Source: Acidobacteriota bacterium (GTDB taxonomy: Bacteria; Acidobacteriota; Terriglobia; Terriglobales; Acidobacteriaceae). Taken from it: a stretch of DNA of 64,000 nucleotides. The stretch is taken from NCBI GenBank assembly GCA_021779935.1, contig JAJXZT010000048.1, forward strand, positions 124,001 through 188,000, read 5' to 3'. A program made the translations under genes and the position numbers. This document shows positions 34,628-43,390 of this stretch, piece after piece (the stretch's first letter is position 1; every line of letters begins with the position of its first letter). The notes under the pieces are model-generated. The model did no database searches. It was given only the letters and a program-made list of their open reading frames with translations, and had not been told where the DNA came from.

Positions 34628-35323
34628 TCAGGGAATCAGGGCGAATATCCTGACTGGTGCACCGGACCCGCCATCGAGCTTTGCAGGGGCAACGACTGCA
34701 AGCGCGCCAACTGGCGGCGCGCTTTCCAGATTCGCGACATTCTCCAGGTGATAGACATTCCGCACCGCGCAGAAGCGATGCACTGCGTAGTCCTGCGACG
34801 CGCCACTGTCTACGCTGAGCGTGTCGATTCCCAGGCCAAAAGCCTTTCGCGACTCCACCAGAAATTCCGCAGCCTCAAGCGCGTAGGCCGGGAAGTGAAG
34901 TGTGCCGCTGGCGTCAGCATTACGATACGCGCTGGAATCCGGCCAGCGTTCGTCCCATCCGGTGCGGGCTATCACCACGGCGCCGTGAGGAACTGTGCCG
35001 TGCACGGCCTCCCACGCGGCAATATCGCCGGCGCAGATCAGGTAGTCGTCGTTGTTGCGTACCTTATCGCGAACATCAAGCACGATGAGCGGACAGACCA
35101 GTCGTTCCGCAGGAACCTCATCGATGGTCCACATCCCCGGGCCCATGTGTGCGGGCGCATCCATGTGCGTCGAGGAATGCTCGTCGAGCGTGATCTTACG
35201 AACGAAATATCCATTGGCCGCGTGGCTGGCGGTGACTGTAGTTCGAAGTGAGTGCGGGGCGCCTTCCCAGTTAGGGGCATTTTCACTGATGGAATGACTC
35301 AAGTCGATGATTGCTCGGAACAC
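34628..35323 (-). CDS. Cyclase-family (kynurenine-formamidase-like) hydrolase
   Basis: 231 residues from a GTG with a GGAG site 5 nt before it; the frame stays open to 35452, but the added residues do not look like part of the family. The N-terminal IIDLSHSISENAPNWEGAP and the metal-binding HSSTHMDAPAHM motif (HxGTHxDaPxH, here with Ser for Gly) identify the cyclase/KynB-like family of metal-dependent amidohydrolases. Later SVDSGASQDYAVHRFC matches the second conserved region. Substrate unknown; a role in tryptophan catabolism cannot be claimed without kynA or kynU nearby. Confidence 0.86.
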   Translation of the reverse strand: MFRAIIDLSHSISENAPNWEGAPHSLRTTVTASHAANGYFVRKITLDEHSSTHMDAPAHMGPGMWTIDEVPAERLVCPLIVLDVRDKVRNNDDYLICAGDIAAWEAVHGTVPHGAVVIARTGWDERWPDSSAYRNADASGTLHFPAYALEAAEFLVESRKAFGLGIDTLSVDSGASQDYAVHRFCAVRNVYHLENVANLESAPPVGALAVVAPAKLDGGSGAPVRIFALIP

Positions 35324-35540
35324 TGTATCTCCGGTAGGGCGATTGGCCCACCGCCACCATACCAGCGGAAAACAGCCTTCGCAAAAAGGTTCGGCGTGGC
35401 AATTGCTCGCCACGCCGAATGCGTTCATCGCAGACGGTGCCTCCCCCGGCACCGGTTCTAAGGAAGAACAAAATTAAGATAGCCGAATTTCGCGACTTGA
35501 AAACAGCTACCAGCAAAATGTTACGAAATCAGAACACGGC

Positions 35541-36323
35541 TCAGTTCACCCGGACAATGAACGAAATCAGAATCGCCAGGAATGCGGCAAATCCCGTACT
35601 GGTGAAATTCACGGAATTGTTTCCGAGCCGGTCCGGTTTTTCCAGCGTCGCTCCCAGCAGACTGTCGAGAATCATTCCGAGCGTTGCGCAGGTTACAGTA
35701 AGAAAAAACCAGCGCTGATCGATTAAATTCACGGCCACACAGACATAAGTGATCAATGTGGCGGAGAGAATTCCCATGACACTCCCCACGATGGTGACAG
35801 CTCCATTCGTGCCGGAGGGTACTCGCCTGAAATTGGTGATCAGCACGGGATGGCGGGAAAATACCTGCCCAACCTCGCTGGAGACAGTGTCAGCGGCGGC
35901 CTCGGCAAGTGCTGCCGCCACTCCTATCAGCACCCAGCGGGCCGAGTTTGGATACCACATGACCGGTATCGCGCACATGCCGGCAATGGCCAGGTTCGCC
36001 AGTACCTGGCGGGCACTGCGGCCTTCGCTGCCCTCGGCGGTACCGAGCCGCTCCTTGACCTGATGTCCAAAGCGGGTCGTGAAATACGTCAACGCGAAAA
36101 CCACCAGCACGGCAATCAGCGCTCCGGGGCCGGCTGCCATGCACAGCAAAAATGTTACCGCCGCTCCCGCGAGAGCACCGGACGTGTCCACGGCTTTCAA
36201 GCCCCAAGCGGCAAGTGCAAAGGAAATCGTAAGGCCCGCAGACGGGATCACTCGATCCAAAAGAGGGGAGTAAACACCCTGAAAGTAGGCGCCGGTCAAC
36301 GGAATCGGGGGAATAATAGTCAT
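35541..36323 (-). CDS. DUF92-family integral membrane protein
   Basis: 260 residues with about six hydrophobic helices. Signatures of DUF92/TMEM19 are LAEAAADTVSSEVGQVFSRH with FRRVPSGTNGAVTIVGSVMG and LDSLLGATLEKPDR. A plant homologue (VTE6) is a phytyl-phosphate kinase, so the bacterial protein may phosphorylate an isoprenoid alcohol phosphate, but this is not shown by sequence alone. The ATG has no strong ribosome-binding site. Confidence 0.86.
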   Translation of the reverse strand: MTIIPPIPLTGAYFQGVYSPLLDRVIPSAGLTISFALAAWGLKAVDTSGALAGAAVTFLLCMAAGPGALIAVLVVFALTYFTTRFGHQVKERLGTAEGSEGRSARQVLANLAIAGMCAIPVMWYPNSARWVLIGVAAALAEAAADTVSSEVGQVFSRHPVLITNFRRVPSGTNGAVTIVGSVMGILSATLITYVCVAVNLIDQRWFFLTVTCATLGMILDSLLGATLEKPDRLGNNSVNFTSTGFAAFLAILISFIVRVN

Positions 36324-36463
36324 AACTTACTTCTAAACCCTGGGTCGCCCGAACTGCTTCGCAGAGCCCGCGCGCATCAGCCTTTGCAGCGAATGCTATC
36401 AGAACAGCCACAGTGCATTGAAGCTCCGGGCGGGTCACCGGAGAGAATCCGGGGTTAGATACA

Positions 36464-36492
36464 TTGGCTACATTCAGCCCATCCTTTACAAT
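36464..36492 (+). promoter_or_regulatory. Sigma-70 promoter of the beta-propeller lipoprotein gene
   Basis: TTGGCT (36464-36469), 17-nt spacer, TACAAT (36487-36492); expected start of transcription near 36499, about 45 nt before the chosen ATG. Confidence 0.55.
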
Positions 36493-36545
36493 AGATCGTT
36501 CCCATCGGAAAAGGTATTGGGATGAGAGTTACCGGCGGAGAGTCA

Positions 36546-37778
36546 ATGACACAAATGCGGAAGGCCGCTTCGGCGGCAGTCCTGTTTCTAGGATTCCTTA
36601 TCATGGTCGGCTGCGGTGATACCTACCGTCCGATTGCATATCCAATTCCCAAGCCGGGCGGCGACCCGCAGACATTTGATTACGTCGCCATCATCAACTC
36701 GAACGGAACTAATAACGGTTCGGTAACGCAGATCAATGTCGGTGGAGATTCGGCGTCCGCCGTGACTCCGATTGGCAAACAGCCAGCGACTGCCGGATTC
36801 AACTACAGCCAGACGGCTCTATTGGTGCCTAATTACGCGGACGATACGCTCAGCGAGATTACTTCGAGCAGCACTACGGCGACCACGCTGACGATGGCAA
36901 CAGGTTCCAAGCCGACTTTCGTCGGGGCCGTGAGTTCGGGGTTGTTTTCACTCAATTCCGGGGTGAACGCCAACTGTCCGACGTCTCCCTCCCTGGGCGT
37001 GATCGACGGAAGCTCTTTTACGCTGAGAACCAACGTCTGTGTGGGAACGAATCCTGTGTTTGGCATTGCCGTTGACGCCGACCGCGTCTTCGTCGTCGAC
37101 AAGGGCGCAAACAAGGTTTACGTCGTCAACGTCACAACCGACGCGGTAACGAATTCGATCTCTGTCGGGACCGCGCCGGTCTATGCGGTCTTGAGCCCCG
37201 ATGCCGCCTATGCATATGTTTTGAATCAGGGCAGCGATAATATTTCCGTGATCGATACCACGGCGGAGTCGGTTGTCGCAACCGTTCCATCAGGTGGCAA
37301 TGCGCCCAGCTTGGCCGACTTCGACAGCACACTGACTCGTCTTTACGTCGTTAACACCGGCAGTGATTCCGTCTCGGTTTTCGATGTCTCGACTTTGAAA
37401 TCCCCGACGGCCCTGCATACTCCGGTAACGCTTAGCGCAACACCCAACTCGTTCGCCGTGCTGCCCGATGGATCGCGCGCCTTTGCCGGTCTGGCAGGCA
37501 CAAACCAGGTCGCGGAGATCAACACGGGGAGCTACAGTGTCAAGACCATTACGGTCGGCACAACGGCTTCGTCCACGGTCAATTCCGTTGGCCGTTCGAA
37601 CGACGGTTCCAAGGTCTATGCGGCGACAGTCGAACCGACCGATCTGCAGAATGCTACGACGATCATTCGAACCACGGATGACGCCATTGTAGGGAATATC
37701 CTTGCGCCGTTGCAGGATCCAACGTGTTCAGGTACGTCCTGTAAATTGCAGCGTCCGTACTTGGTCATTTCTCGATAA
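36546..37778 (+). CDS. YVTN-type beta-propeller lipoprotein
   Basis: 410 residues from an ATG with GGAG 8 nt upstream (an ATG at 36522 is possible). A lipoprotein signal peptide ends at LIMVGC-G, so the mature N-terminal Cys is probably lipidated by Lgt/Lnt. The rest is built of repeated ~45-residue blades with 'YVVN...D.VtnSI.vGtaPvyavLspD' units (KVYVVNVTTDAVTNSISVGT, AYVLNQGSDNISVIDTT, LYVVNTGSDSVSVFDVS), the YVTN/NHL-like beta-propeller pattern. Periplasmic or surface; ligand unknown. Confidence 0.86.
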   Translation: MTQMRKAASAAVLFLGFLIMVGCGDTYRPIAYPIPKPGGDPQTFDYVAIINSNGTNNGSVTQINVGGDSASAVTPIGKQPATAGFNYSQTALLVPNYADDTLSEITSSSTTATTLTMATGSKPTFVGAVSSGLFSLNSGVNANCPTSPSLGVIDGSSFTLRTNVCVGTNPVFGIAVDADRVFVVDKGANKVYVVNVTTDAVTNSISVGTAPVYAVLSPDAAYAYVLNQGSDNISVIDTTAESVVATVPSGGNAPSLADFDSTLTRLYVVNTGSDSVSVFDVSTLKSPTALHTPVTLSATPNSFAVLPDGSRAFAGLAGTNQVAEINTGSYSVKTITVGTTASSTVNSVGRSNDGSKVYAATVEPTDLQNATTIIRTTDDAIVGNILAPLQDPTCSGTSCKLQRPYLVISR

Positions 37779-37797
37779 GTATCCTTCACAATTGAAA

Positions 37798-37828
37798 AGG
37801 GCGGAGATCGTCTCCGCCCTGTTTCTTT
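37798..37828. terminator. Terminator between the lipoprotein gene and chemosensory array 1
   Basis: Perfect 10-bp stem (37798-37807 with 37811-37820), 3-nt loop, then GTTTCTTT. Preceded by AAAA, so it probably works for the convergent cheX end as well. Confidence 0.77.
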
Positions 37829-37842
37829 GAATGCAGCAGTTG

Positions 37843-38334
37843 TCAGTCGAACTGCGTGTCCTGCCGTCTGCGATGGTGGTATTGCATGGCAATGTTCATA
37901 AACACGCTGCCGGCAGGAGTGTCGAACCGCATCACCAGCGCTTCCGTGTCTTCGCTGCCCTTCAGTCCTGCTTCGCTCGAATGGAATTCCGGCGGGTGAA
38001 CCTTGAAGCGGAATCCCTGGTCGTTTAGCGACGTCACGGCGTTGCCGATCACAAGGTTGGCAAGTTCGCAGACTGTTTCACGCATCAGGTCGTCATCCGG
38101 TGGAGCGTCGGAGCCGGAAAGGCACACGGCAACTTTCGCCGCAGTGTCCCGCGTGACGTCGAATATGACCCTGCCCTCGATATCGCCAGTGATGGTGACG
38201 CGAGCAGCCAGTCCTGTTTTCCGGTAAACCCCTTCGTCCATGCTGACGTCCACGGCCTGGGCCGTGCACTGCATTGTTTCGCCGATTACCGCATCCGCCG
38301 CATTGATAAAAGGTTGAATCAGCTCGATTTTCAT
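37843..38334 (-). CDS. cheX: CheX-like CheY-P phosphatase
   Basis: 163 residues. The alpha/beta CheC/CheX fold is suggested by IELIQPFINAADAVIGETMQ at the start, and the phosphatase motif E-x-x-N is visible once in VCELANLVIGNAVTSL. CheX removes the phosphate from CheY-P. Last gene of array 1; its ATG overlaps the stop of cheY, so the two are translationally coupled, which fits a direct enzymatic pair. Confidence 0.86.
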   Translation of the reverse strand: MKIELIQPFINAADAVIGETMQCTAQAVDVSMDEGVYRKTGLAARVTITGDIEGRVIFDVTRDTAAKVAVCLSGSDAPPDDDLMRETVCELANLVIGNAVTSLNDQGFRFKVHPPEFHSSEAGLKGSEDTEALVMRFDTPAGSVFMNIAMQYHHRRRQDTQFD

Positions 38335-38786
38335 TGGACGGACTCTCCGTTAACCTCTTCCTGTGGCTCCACTGCGATGCCGTCTTCTCCCAGCACGTAC
38401 TTGACGACTTCGTAGAGCAGTTCTGGCTTCACAGGCTTCTGGACGAAGTGCCGTGCGCCCTTCTGCAGCGCTGCGACGATGTTCTCCTGGTAGCCCACCG
38501 ACGAGACCATGATGACACGCGCATTGGGGTGCAGATGAACGATTCGCTCCGCAGCCTCTATACCTTCCATCTGTGGCATGGTGATATCCATGAACACGAT
38601 GTCCGGGAGGATACGGTCATATTCGGTGATGGCAGTACAGCCATCGCCCGCTTCGCCCGCCACCTGGCCGCCAAAAGCCTCAATGATGCGGGACAGGTTT
38701 TTCCGAGCGAAGATCGAATCATCAACCACCAGGTACCGGACAGGTTGTCGATCCTGGGCTCTTACCAGAGCACGAAATTGCTCCAT
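38331..38786 (-). CDS. cheY: CheY-type response regulator of array 1
   Basis: 151 residues from an ATG with GAGG 6 nt upstream (an ATG four codons earlier is possible). A single receiver domain (about 17-138) has all chemistry residues: acidic pair in YLVVDDSIFAR, phospho-acceptor Asp in DIVFMDITMPQ, Ser/Thr in IMVSSV and Lys in VQKPVKP. The C-terminal ~15 residues are acidic. It is 42 nt downstream of cheB and coupled to cheX. It probably signals to the flagellar motor or another output. Confidence 0.9.
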   Translation of the reverse strand: MEQFRALVRAQDRQPVRYLVVDDSIFARKNLSRIIEAFGGQVAGEAGDGCTAITEYDRILPDIVFMDITMPQMEGIEAAERIVHLHPNARVIMVSSVGYQENIVAALQKGARHFVQKPVKPELLYEVVKYVLGEDGIAVEPQEEVNGESVQ

Positions 38787-38828
38787 ATTAGACCTCATCT
38801 TCCGACGGCGAATTACGTTCGCAGCCGG

Positions 38829-39899
38829 TCATTCAGTTAAGGCGCGGTCCTCCGCGCGGAAATGCGCCATCAGCGCATTCGGCAGTGCATCCAGCGAGAC
38901 AATGCGCGTTGCATAGCCCCGCTCTACCGCGGCCCTCGGCATTCCATAAATCACGGACGATTCCTCGTCCTGCGCAATCGTCATTGCGCCATTTCGCTTC
39001 ATCTCTCCAAGCCCTTCGGCGCCGTCGTCGCCCATTCCCGTCATCAGAACTCCGAGCGAGGATGGACCCAACTCGGCAGCCAGTGAACGGAACATTACAT
39101 CCACGGAGGGACGGTGCCCGTTTACCTTCGGCTCATCGGTGAGTACGGCAATGTTTGCCGCCGGCATTCTCCTCACCTTGATGTGTCGGTTGCCGGGACA
39201 AACCAGGGCCCTGCCCGCTAACAGAAGATCGCCCGATTGAGCCTCTTTGACATGAATTGCGGAACACTCGTCCAACCGCTTGGCAAATAGCGCGGTAAAT
39301 CCCTCGGGCATGTGCTGCACGATCACGATTGCCGCTGGAAAATCCGCCGGCAATCGCGACAATAGGAATTGCAGCGTATTCGGCCCACCCGTTGAACTTC
39401 CTATACCGATCACCCTCGTCGCCAGGACAGATTCGTTAGACTTCTGAGGAGCGCGAGCCGTCTTCAGGGGCTCCAGGATTCGTGCCTTGGAACGACCCTG
39501 CATCGACGCTGCCTTGATCTTCTTGATCAGCTCGTCGGCCACCTCGGACATATGCGCGGAGAGGGCGTCCTTTGGCTTCGTAACAAAGTCGAACGCTCCC
39601 AACCCCAGCGCCTTCAGCGTCGTCGTCGCGCCTTCTGTGGTATGGGCGGAGACTACGATGACCGGCACTTGCTCGTGCCGCATCATTTGCCGCAGAGTCT
39701 CCAACCCGTCCATTCGAGGCATCTCCAGATCGAGCGTTATGACGTCCGGTCGCAGCTCCTTCATCTTCTTCATGGCGAATTCGCCATCGATTGCCGTTCC
39801 CACGACCTGGATGGAACTGTCTCGCTCAATAATCTGCGGAATCAACTTTCGCATCAGTGCCGAGTCATCCACCACCAGAACCTTGACGGTTTGCTTCAT
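38829..39899 (-). CDS. cheB: Chemotaxis methylesterase/deamidase CheB
   Basis: 356 residues. The N-terminal receiver (about 5-120) has the phospho-acceptor in VITLDLEMPRMDG. The C-terminal esterase domain (about 165-350) has the catalytic triad segments GIGSSTGGPNTLQFLL (Ser), VIVQHMPEGFT (His) and LMTGMGDDGAEG (Asp). It removes methyl groups from the MCP of array 1. The ATG overlaps the cheA stop. Confidence 0.96.
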   Translation of the reverse strand: MKQTVKVLVVDDSALMRKLIPQIIERDSSIQVVGTAIDGEFAMKKMKELRPDVITLDLEMPRMDGLETLRQMMRHEQVPVIVVSAHTTEGATTTLKALGLGAFDFVTKPKDALSAHMSEVADELIKKIKAASMQGRSKARILEPLKTARAPQKSNESVLATRVIGIGSSTGGPNTLQFLLSRLPADFPAAIVIVQHMPEGFTALFAKRLDECSAIHVKEAQSGDLLLAGRALVCPGNRHIKVRRMPAANIAVLTDEPKVNGHRPSVDVMFRSLAAELGPSSLGVLMTGMGDDGAEGLGEMKRNGAMTIAQDEESSVIYGMPRAAVERGYATRIVSLDALPNALMAHFRAEDRALTE

Positions 39900-41962
39900 G
39901 CGGAGGCCTCCAGCGAACTTCGATTCGCCGAATCGGCTCGTCCAAAGCGTTCTACTGCGACGGGCACATTGAGGATCAGAACGACACGTCCGTCGCCTAG
40001 TACGGATGCGCCGTTGACCATTTCCGTACTCATGAACTGGTCATCCAGGGCCTTCAACACAAGTTCCTGTTCGCCCACGAGGCGGTCAACGATTAATCCG
40101 AATTTCCTGTCGCCGACGCCAACTACCACGACAAAAAGTTTTCCTTCACGCTCGCTTGCCGTTCCGTTCACCATTCTTTCAAGACGTACCAGTGGCAGAA
40201 CTTCTTCACGAAGCTGCATGACTTCGTGCTGTCCAACTACGTGCACATCCTTTTCCGATGCGCGCATGATTTCCAGCACCGAAGTGAGCGGCACCGCGAA
40301 CAGTCGCTCCGAAACCCGGAAGAGCAGCGCTTTGATGATTGCCAGCGTCAACGGCAGGTTCAGCCGGAATCGCGATCCGGAGCCCCGGTTGGCCTGTATC
40401 GAGATGGTGCCCTTCATCCGGTCGATCACGCCTTTTACAACATCCATGCCGACCCCGCGCCCGGAGACTTCCGTGACCTGCTCCGCAGTGCTGAATCCGG
40501 GCTCCAGGATGAGTTTCAATGTCTCGGAGTCATCGAGCAGCGCCGCTTCTTCGAGCGAAATCATTCCACGCTCAATCGCCTTTGCGCGCACGCGTTCAAC
40601 GTCGATGCCTCGTCCGTCGTCGGAGACCTCAATCACGACATTGTTTCCCAGGTGATAGGCCTTCAGAACAATTGTGGCGCGCTCGGATTTGCCCATTAAC
40701 TGCCGTTCATCCGGCATCTCGATGCCGTGATCCACGGCATTGCGAACCATGTGTGCGAGGGGTTCCGCAAGCGCGTCGAGAATACTCTTGTCGAGGTCCG
40801 TGTTTTCGCCCTCGAGCACCAGGTCGACCTGTTTGCCTTCCTGCTTCGAGAGGTCGCGGACGATGCGAGGGAAGCGGCGAAAGAGCTGTTCGACCGGCAC
40901 CATCCGAATCTTCATCACCGAGCGTTGAAGCTTCTGCATCACCTGCGATTGCAGACCCAGCGCATCGTGCAGGCGATGGTACAGCGCATCCTTGGGGAAG
41001 CGGCGTCCGAAATCCGACACAGCGGCCTGAAACATCGATTTTGCAATGATCAGTTCGCCAACCAGGTCGAGAACCGCATCGATGCGCTCGGCCTCCACGC
41101 GCAGAATATTTTCGACGTTGGTGAGGGAAGTGGATTGTTTGTGCAGAGCCTCAGGCTCGGGCTGATTCGGTGCCGGAACCTCTACATTCGCCGGAGTGGC
41201 CTGCGAAGGCACGGGTGTCTCGATAGTCTCCTGGGCCGAAGCAACGCTCTGCTGCACCACAATTCTCGAAACAACTCCAGGAACGTGGCATTTCTTCTCG
41301 ATCCATTCGCGAGGATGGTGGCTTGCCAGTGCGGATTCTATGACAGATGGGGGCTCCGCGGTTTCCTCGCTGGGATGTATGGCGAGCGGCGTCCCGACTT
41401 CCTCCAGCACGTTACGCACAAGCTGCAGCGCCGCTGAGCGCATGGCGCACTGCGGATCAATCTCGAGTCCCACGTTGTAAACATTCTGGCCGCGCACGGC
41501 ATGCTGCGATATCAGCAGGCGATCGTACTCCGTCCACGCGAATTCCGGCGCGAACGGCGTAACCTCTGCTACCGGAGTGCCGCGCAGTTGCTCGATCATC
41601 ACGCGAACCGCGGGGTATGACGAAGGTTGTTCACTTCTGCGGTAAGCTGTCAGCATCGATTCGAAACTATCGGCGCTGGCCAATACCGTTTCGGCCACAC
41701 TAGCCCCTGCACTTGCGGCAATCTCATCCGTCAGCACGTCTTCCAGCGCGTGCGCAAACTCGCTTAGTTCGCGATAACCGCACGCGGCGGAGTCCCCCTT
41801 GAGCGTGTGCACTGCTCGCCGAATCTCGCGCACAATCTCGGGGTTGCCGGGCTGCTTCTCCAGGCGCATACCTTGTTCGTTCAGCGCTTGCAGCAATTCC
41901 TGCGCGCTTTCGAAGAAGATAGTGCGGAGTTCGTTTGCCCGGTCTTCGGAAAAGAAGCTCAC
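39896..41962 (-). CDS. cheA: Chemotaxis histidine kinase CheA of array 1
   Basis: 688 residues. Hpt domain with His52 in AVHTLKGDSAACG; a linker region with no obvious P2 match (Pro/Glu-rich, about 250-290); dimerisation domain with IDAVLDLVGELIIAKSMFQA; ATPase domain with MVRNAVDHGIEMPDER (N box), VSDDGRGIDVERV and STAEQVTEVSGRGVGMDVV (G boxes); and a CheW-like regulatory domain to the end. There is no receiver domain. It phosphorylates CheY and CheB of the operon. Start overlaps the cheR stop (ATGA). Confidence 0.96.
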   Translation of the reverse strand: MSFFSEDRANELRTIFFESAQELLQALNEQGMRLEKQPGNPEIVREIRRAVHTLKGDSAACGYRELSEFAHALEDVLTDEIAASAGASVAETVLASADSFESMLTAYRRSEQPSSYPAVRVMIEQLRGTPVAEVTPFAPEFAWTEYDRLLISQHAVRGQNVYNVGLEIDPQCAMRSAALQLVRNVLEEVGTPLAIHPSEETAEPPSVIESALASHHPREWIEKKCHVPGVVSRIVVQQSVASAQETIETPVPSQATPANVEVPAPNQPEPEALHKQSTSLTNVENILRVEAERIDAVLDLVGELIIAKSMFQAAVSDFGRRFPKDALYHRLHDALGLQSQVMQKLQRSVMKIRMVPVEQLFRRFPRIVRDLSKQEGKQVDLVLEGENTDLDKSILDALAEPLAHMVRNAVDHGIEMPDERQLMGKSERATIVLKAYHLGNNVVIEVSDDGRGIDVERVRAKAIERGMISLEEAALLDDSETLKLILEPGFSTAEQVTEVSGRGVGMDVVKGVIDRMKGTISIQANRGSGSRFRLNLPLTLAIIKALLFRVSERLFAVPLTSVLEIMRASEKDVHVVGQHEVMQLREEVLPLVRLERMVNGTASEREGKLFVVVVGVGDRKFGLIVDRLVGEQELVLKALDDQFMSTEMVNGASVLGDGRVVLILNVPVAVERFGRADSANRSSLEASA

Positions 41963-42861
41963 GATTGTGCCTCTAGTTTTTGATATGCCGTTCCGTTGTT
42001 CTGATGCAACATGCGGAATTTGTCTGACAGTCCGAACAGGCTTTCCGCGTGTCCCACGAAGAGATAGCTATCCGGATTAAGGCATCGGTAAAGTTTCTCG
42101 ATAAGGCGTTTCTGTTCCGCCTCGTCAAAATAGATCATGACGTTGCGGCAGAAGATGACGTCGTTTCTCGCCGGCAGGAACTCCGTCTTGAGATTGTGGA
42201 AGTCGAAGTGCACCAGTTCTTTCAGGGCTGTCTTGATGGCGTACCGCTCGCCCACCTTGTCGAAATAACGCAGGCGATAAACGTAGTCCACCGATTCCAT
42301 CTGGTGTTCGGGGTAGACGGCTTCCTGCGCTGCTCGCAACACCGAGTAGTTGATGTCAGACGCCAGGATTTCCACTCTCCAGGGCGGAGGAATCAGCGGC
42401 TTCGGAGACGGCATGTCGAAGGGCAGGGGATTGCGAAGGTAGTAGTATGCAAGCGCATCCGCCACCATCATGGCCAGTGTGTAAGGTTCCTGCCCGGTCG
42501 AGCAACCGGCGCTCCAGATACGCAATGTCCAGTCGCGCCTCTCCTGTTTGCGGTGCAGCAACTCCTCAAGAACAACTTTCTGGAAAACTTCAAGCTGCGG
42601 CTTATTGCGAAAGAAACTGGTTTCGTTGACCGTCAGATTCTCAACGAGGTTGACCAGTTCGCGTTTTCCCTCGAAGCTGGTGAGCAGCCGGTAGTAACCG
42701 TAAAAGTTATCGATGCCGCACGCACGCAATCTGCGTTGCAACCTGTCATGCAGGAAGTGCGCGCGCCGCTCGTCGAAGTACATGCCGCATTCCTGGTAGA
42801 TCAAGGTTTGCAGCAGCTTGAGTTCGGCTTCCGTTATGTTGATTGGAACTGGTGATGCCAT
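41959..42861 (-). CDS. cheR: Chemotaxis methyltransferase CheR of array 1
   Basis: 300 residues. The N-terminal helical domain (LKLLQTLIYQECGMYFDERRA, and LTVNETSFFRNKPQLE) binds the receptor. The SAM domain has motif I in WSAGCSTGQEPYTLAMMVA, a DINYSVLRAAQEAVYPEHQM acidic-loop region and NVMIYFDEAEQKRLIEKLYR. It methylates MCP glutamates. It lies between cheW and cheA, overlapping cheA by 4 nt. Confidence 0.96.
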   Translation of the reverse strand: MASPVPINITEAELKLLQTLIYQECGMYFDERRAHFLHDRLQRRLRACGIDNFYGYYRLLTSFEGKRELVNLVENLTVNETSFFRNKPQLEVFQKVVLEELLHRKQERRDWTLRIWSAGCSTGQEPYTLAMMVADALAYYYLRNPLPFDMPSPKPLIPPPWRVEILASDINYSVLRAAQEAVYPEHQMESVDYVYRLRYFDKVGERYAIKTALKELVHFDFHNLKTEFLPARNDVIFCRNVMIYFDEAEQKRLIEKLYRCLNPDSYLFVGHAESLFGLSDKFRMLHQNNGTAYQKLEAQS

Positions 42862-42901
42862 CGTCTCTTTTTCCGGTACTGGTCTCGTGCCGCTCTTCGC
42901 T

Positions 42902-43378
42902 CTAGGTGCCCGTTGCGGAGAGATCCGCGATTTCGCTGACTCTCCTTAAATCGCCTTCGCGCATGATTCGTTCGAGGTCGACAAGAATGATTAACCTGCC
43001 ATTGAACTTGGCGACGCCTCGCACGTAGCTGGACGCCTCGTCCCCGAGAGCTTGCGGCGGATCTTCAATCGCATCGGGAGCAAGCTTCAGGACTTCGCTG
43101 GCCGTGTCCACCAGCAGGCCAACCTGCCGGCCATTGATTTCAGCTACCACGATGCGGTTCTTCCTGTTTCCCGCGGGCTGTTTTTCGCCGAACCGCTTCC
43201 GAAGATCGACTACCGGAACGATCTTTCCGCGTAGATTGATGACGCCCTCGATATGGTCCGGCGTATCAGGCACCGCGGTAATCGCCATCGGCCTTACGAT
43301 CTCATGGACTCTCTCGATCGGAATGCCGAAATCCTCGCGTCCGATACGGAAGCCAACTATTTGCACTTCTTTCGCCAT
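42902..43378 (-). CDS. cheW: Coupling protein CheW of array 1
   Basis: 158 residues with a complete CheW domain: QIVGFRIGREDFGIPIERVH, AVPDTPDHIEGVINLRGKIV and KFNGRLIILVDLERIM. Couples the MCP encoded just upstream to CheA. It begins 12 nt after the MCP stop on the same strand. Confidence 0.95.
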   Translation of the reverse strand: MAKEVQIVGFRIGREDFGIPIERVHEIVRPMAITAVPDTPDHIEGVINLRGKIVPVVDLRKRFGEKQPAGNRKNRIVVAEINGRQVGLLVDTASEVLKLAPDAIEDPPQALGDEASSYVRGVAKFNGRLIILVDLERIMREGDLRRVSEIADLSATGT

Positions 43379-43390
43379 TGACGCCTCCGA